A stretch of 64,000 nt of DNA from Dactylosporangium siamense. Its GTDB lineage: Bacteria > Actinomycetota > Actinomycetes > Mycobacteriales > Micromonosporaceae. How positions within the stretch are numbered: the stretch's first letter is position 1; each line of letters starts with the position of its first letter. The stretch covers positions 24,141 to 88,140 of the forward strand of contig NZ_BONQ01000016.1 of assembly GCF_016862795.1 (NCBI RefSeq). Reading direction: 5' to 3'. The notes below the pieces were generated by a model that worked only from the letters and a program-made list of their open reading frames with translations, searched no databases and was not told where the DNA came from. Below, piece after piece: positions 62,145 through 64,000 of the stretch. The translations under genes and the position numbers were made by a program.

Positions 62145-62169
62145 ATCTCGAAAGGCTAGGCGTGGCAAG

Positions 62170-63240
62170 TCAGCTGGCGGCGCAGGTGACCGTGGGGGCC
62201 GTGTTGGTGCCGGTCCAGGCGCCGTTGAAGCCGAAGCTCGTGGACTGGCCGGCGCCCAGCTTGCCGTTGTAGCTCGCGTTCACGGCGGTCGAGACGCCCC
62301 CGGCGGAGGTGATCGTCGCGTTCCAGGACGATGTGATCGTCTGCCCGTTGGCCCAGGTGAGCTTGACCGTCCAGCCGTTCGTGCCGGCGCCGCCGGCGGT
62401 GACGGTGACGTTGGCGCCGAAGCCGCCGGCCCACTCGCTGGTCTTGGCGTAGGACGCCGTGCAACCACCCGGCGGGACGCTGGTGGACCGCGACGGTGAC
62501 GCCGAGACCGACGCCGACGCCGACGGGCTGGTGGACCGCGACGGCGACGCGGACGCGCTGCCGGAAGGCCCGGTGCCACCGGTGAAGATCACGTCGCTGC
62601 AGAAGTAGTAGGACTGGTCGAGGTGGCTCGCCTGCCAGATGGTGTACATGACGTGCCGGCCCGTCCGGGAACCGGCGTTGACCTGTGCCTGGTACTGCGG
62701 CGCCGGCGCGTACCGGCCGGTGCTGTTGACGAGTTCGAGGCTCGCCCACGTCAACGGCTGGGTCGTCGGGTCGAAGCCCTGCTTCGTGATGTAGATGCGC
62801 AGGTAGTCGGCCCCGTGCTGGGCGGCGTCGGTCAGGGTGAGGGTGAAGTTGTTCGGCTTCGTCGCGGCGACCCACGCGCCGACGGTGTCCATGGAGGCGT
62901 ACCGGCCGTTCTGGGTCCGCCCGCCGCTGCAGAGCTGGCCGTCGGGGATGGCGGCCTGGTGGTTGCCGGCGACGCCCTCGCGGTAGAGGCCGTTCCAGTT
63001 CCACATGGTGTCCGGGTTGGCCTGCCAGGCCTGGGCGCACATCGGGTCGGTCTGGGACATGTTGGGGTTCTGGAAGTCGCTGCCCCATCGGGCCCAGCAG
63101 CCGTAGTTGCGCGACGGCGGGTCGGTGACCGAGCCGTGCGCGCCGGCGGGACTCTGGGCGACGACGACCGCGGCGGCGGTCGCGGTCAGGACGACTGCCG
63201 CGCCGATGGCGAGGCGTCTCATACGGGCTGAAAGTTGCAC
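62170..63240 (-). CDS. Secreted AA10 lytic polysaccharide monooxygenase with CBM2
   Basis: 356 residues from the GTG at 63240 (GGAG six bases upstream); a GTG at 63255 and ATG at 63222 are alternatives. The signal peptide ends ...SPAGA, so mature protein begins with the copper-ligand histidine (HGSVTDPPSRNYGCW, about residue 35); the second ligand is in YTIWQASHLDQSYYFCSDVIF. The AA10 domain spans about 35-220; a Ser/Ala/Pro linker and a C-terminal CBM2 (about 255-356) follow. It oxidatively breaks crystalline cellulose or chitin and would help the GH5 and GH10 enzymes. Confidence 0.94.
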   Translation of the reverse strand: MQLSARMRRLAIGAAVVLTATAAAVVVAQSPAGAHGSVTDPPSRNYGCWARWGSDFQNPNMSQTDPMCAQAWQANPDTMWNWNGLYREGVAGNHQAAIPDGQLCSGGRTQNGRYASMDTVGAWVAATKPNNFTLTLTDAAQHGADYLRIYITKQGFDPTTQPLTWASLELVNSTGRYAPAPQYQAQVNAGSRTGRHVMYTIWQASHLDQSYYFCSDVIFTGGTGPSGSASASPSRSTSPSASASVSASPSRSTSVPPGGCTASYAKTSEWAGGFGANVTVTAGGAGTNGWTVKLTWANGQTITSSWNATITSAGGVSTAVNASYNGKLGAGQSTSFGFNGAWTGTNTAPTVTCAAS

Positions 63241-63444
63241 AGGGAACTCCGTCACGTCGATGCGGAAATGCGTGCATGGCGGCGCCTGCGGTGCAGCTCA
63301 GAGGCTGTCCGCGGCGCTGTGCGGCTCCCACCGACAGGATACCCGCAGCATGGATCACGGTGAATGCGTGCGGGAAAGTGTTACGGCCCGCGGGGCGCGC
63401 CGGTCTCCTGTCTGCGCAGAGCCGATGTGTCCGAAGGAGATCCA

Positions 63445-64000
63445 GTGAGCTTGCGACACCTGTCCGCGACGGGCCTCGCCGTCGTCGCGCTGTTCGCCGT
63501 GACGGGCTGCGACCCGACCACCCAGACCGGCGCGGCGCCGGCCTCGAGTCACGCCACGGTCCCGGGATCGCCGCCGCCGGTCGGGTCCGGCGGGCTCGGA
63601 TCGGCCGCGCCCTCGAAGCCCGTCGCGTCGAAGACGGCGGGCGCGCCGCCGTTCTTCACCACCCTGCCCGCCATGCCGAAGCTGACCGAGGCGACGCCGG
63701 CGGGGGTGGTGCGGCAGCAGCAGCGCGTGGCCGGGCGGGACAACGGCCAGAGCGCGCTCTACGGCGACCGGTCGGTGTGGATCTTCGACGACACGACCTT
63801 CAAGGACCCCTGGGGGTTCATCTCCAACAGCGGCGCGGTGACCCCCGACCTGGACGCGTCCGACGGCATCGACCTCACCTCGAACAACCCCGTCACCGTC
63901 GATCCGTCGAAGCCACCGGTCGAGCTGATCCCGAAGCGCCAGGCCGAGCTGGACTACGAGAAGAAGCATCCGGCCCGGTTCGCGTTCTGGCCCGGCCCGG
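63445..64000 (+). CDS. Lipoprotein, N-terminal part only
   Basis: Starts at a GTG with AAGGAG upstream and runs off the right edge (185 residues seen). A lipoprotein signal (SLRHLSATGLAVVALFAVTG, then C at about residue 22) is followed by a Pro/Ser/Gly-rich spacer and the start of a folded domain (SALYGDRSVWIFDDTTFKDP, ISNSGAVTPDLDASDG). The domain opening suggests a beta-propeller of the kind seen in DUF4185 or glycosidase-like secreted proteins, but this is a guess from a fragment. Confidence 0.7.
   Translation, partial: MSLRHLSATGLAVVALFAVTGCDPTTQTGAAPASSHATVPGSPPPVGSGGLGSAAPSKPVASKTAGAPPFFTTLPAMPKLTEATPAGVVRQQQRVAGRDNGQSALYGDRSVWIFDDTTFKDPWGFISNSGAVTPDLDASDGIDLTSNNPVTVDPSKPPVELIPKRQAELDYEKKHPARFAFWPGP

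Overview
The window is very GC-rich DNA (roughly 70-75% by eye) with GTG/TTG starts, 4-bp start/stop overlaps, leaderless-looking promoters and long open shadow frames on both strands. This points to an actinomycete. The many secreted polysaccharide-degrading enzymes carrying CBM2, CBM13 and discoidin modules suggest a soil saprophyte, perhaps in the Micromonosporaceae. The family assignment is inference. I saw no rRNA, tRNA, transposase or phage gene.

Layout, left to right. (1) 1-8535: a cut-off gene, a MerR-type regulator with a GT1 glycosyltransferase, then a membrane-anchored Hsp70-like ATPase with internal tandem repeats. It converges on a GAP1-like protein and a 333-residue protein with faint sigma-region-2 character. 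(2) 8922-20659: a large TerD stress locus. It holds a stand-alone TerD; a metabolite module (CitE-like lyase, PRTase-TRSP, StiP-PELOTA, HAD phosphatase) joined by 4-bp overlaps; a double TerD; TerD fused to an FtsK/HerA-like domain without a Walker A motif; TerD fused to AIM24; and two free AIM24 proteins. A strong hairpin closes it. (3) 20867-25889: a LacI regulator divergent from a fructose-type ABC transporter and a PfkB kinase, with two 16-bp operators between them. (4) 26145-36032: GH10 xylanase, spermidine-synthase-like protein, a small DivIVA-like protein, a desaturase with its ferredoxin reductase and a divergent PucR regulator, then pectinesterase and a metalloprotease-CBM13 gene. The last carries the same operator core as the sugar operon.

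(5) 36164-41436: an ABC ATPase and FtsX-type permease followed by a histidine kinase and LuxR response regulator, likely one co-regulated unit. (6) 41423-45169: two diguanylate-cyclase-type genes, the second with a decayed EAL domain. (7) 45194-48102: a secreted discoidin/beta-helix enzyme behind two GGAGAGCGCTCTCC palindromes. (8) 48211-53097: a compact three-gene block (DUF559-type nuclease, small winged-helix-like protein, 1060-residue protein with two P-loop ATPase domains, the second HerA-like) bracketed by two copies of the same 38-bp terminator. This is my leading candidate for an undescribed conflict system. (9) 53363-63240: PL7 alginate lyase, GH87 alpha-glucanase, an FhaA-like protein, GH5 cellulase, an amidohydrolase and an AA10 LPMO, then a lipoprotein cut by the right edge.

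The genes suggest two themes: secreted breakdown of plant, algal and fungal polysaccharides under LacI-type control, and intracellular stress or conflict systems (TerD, Hsp70/GAP1, HerA-nuclease). A 55-bp palindromic-ended intergenic repeat occurs three times, next to the sugar/xylanase and GH87/FHA genes.
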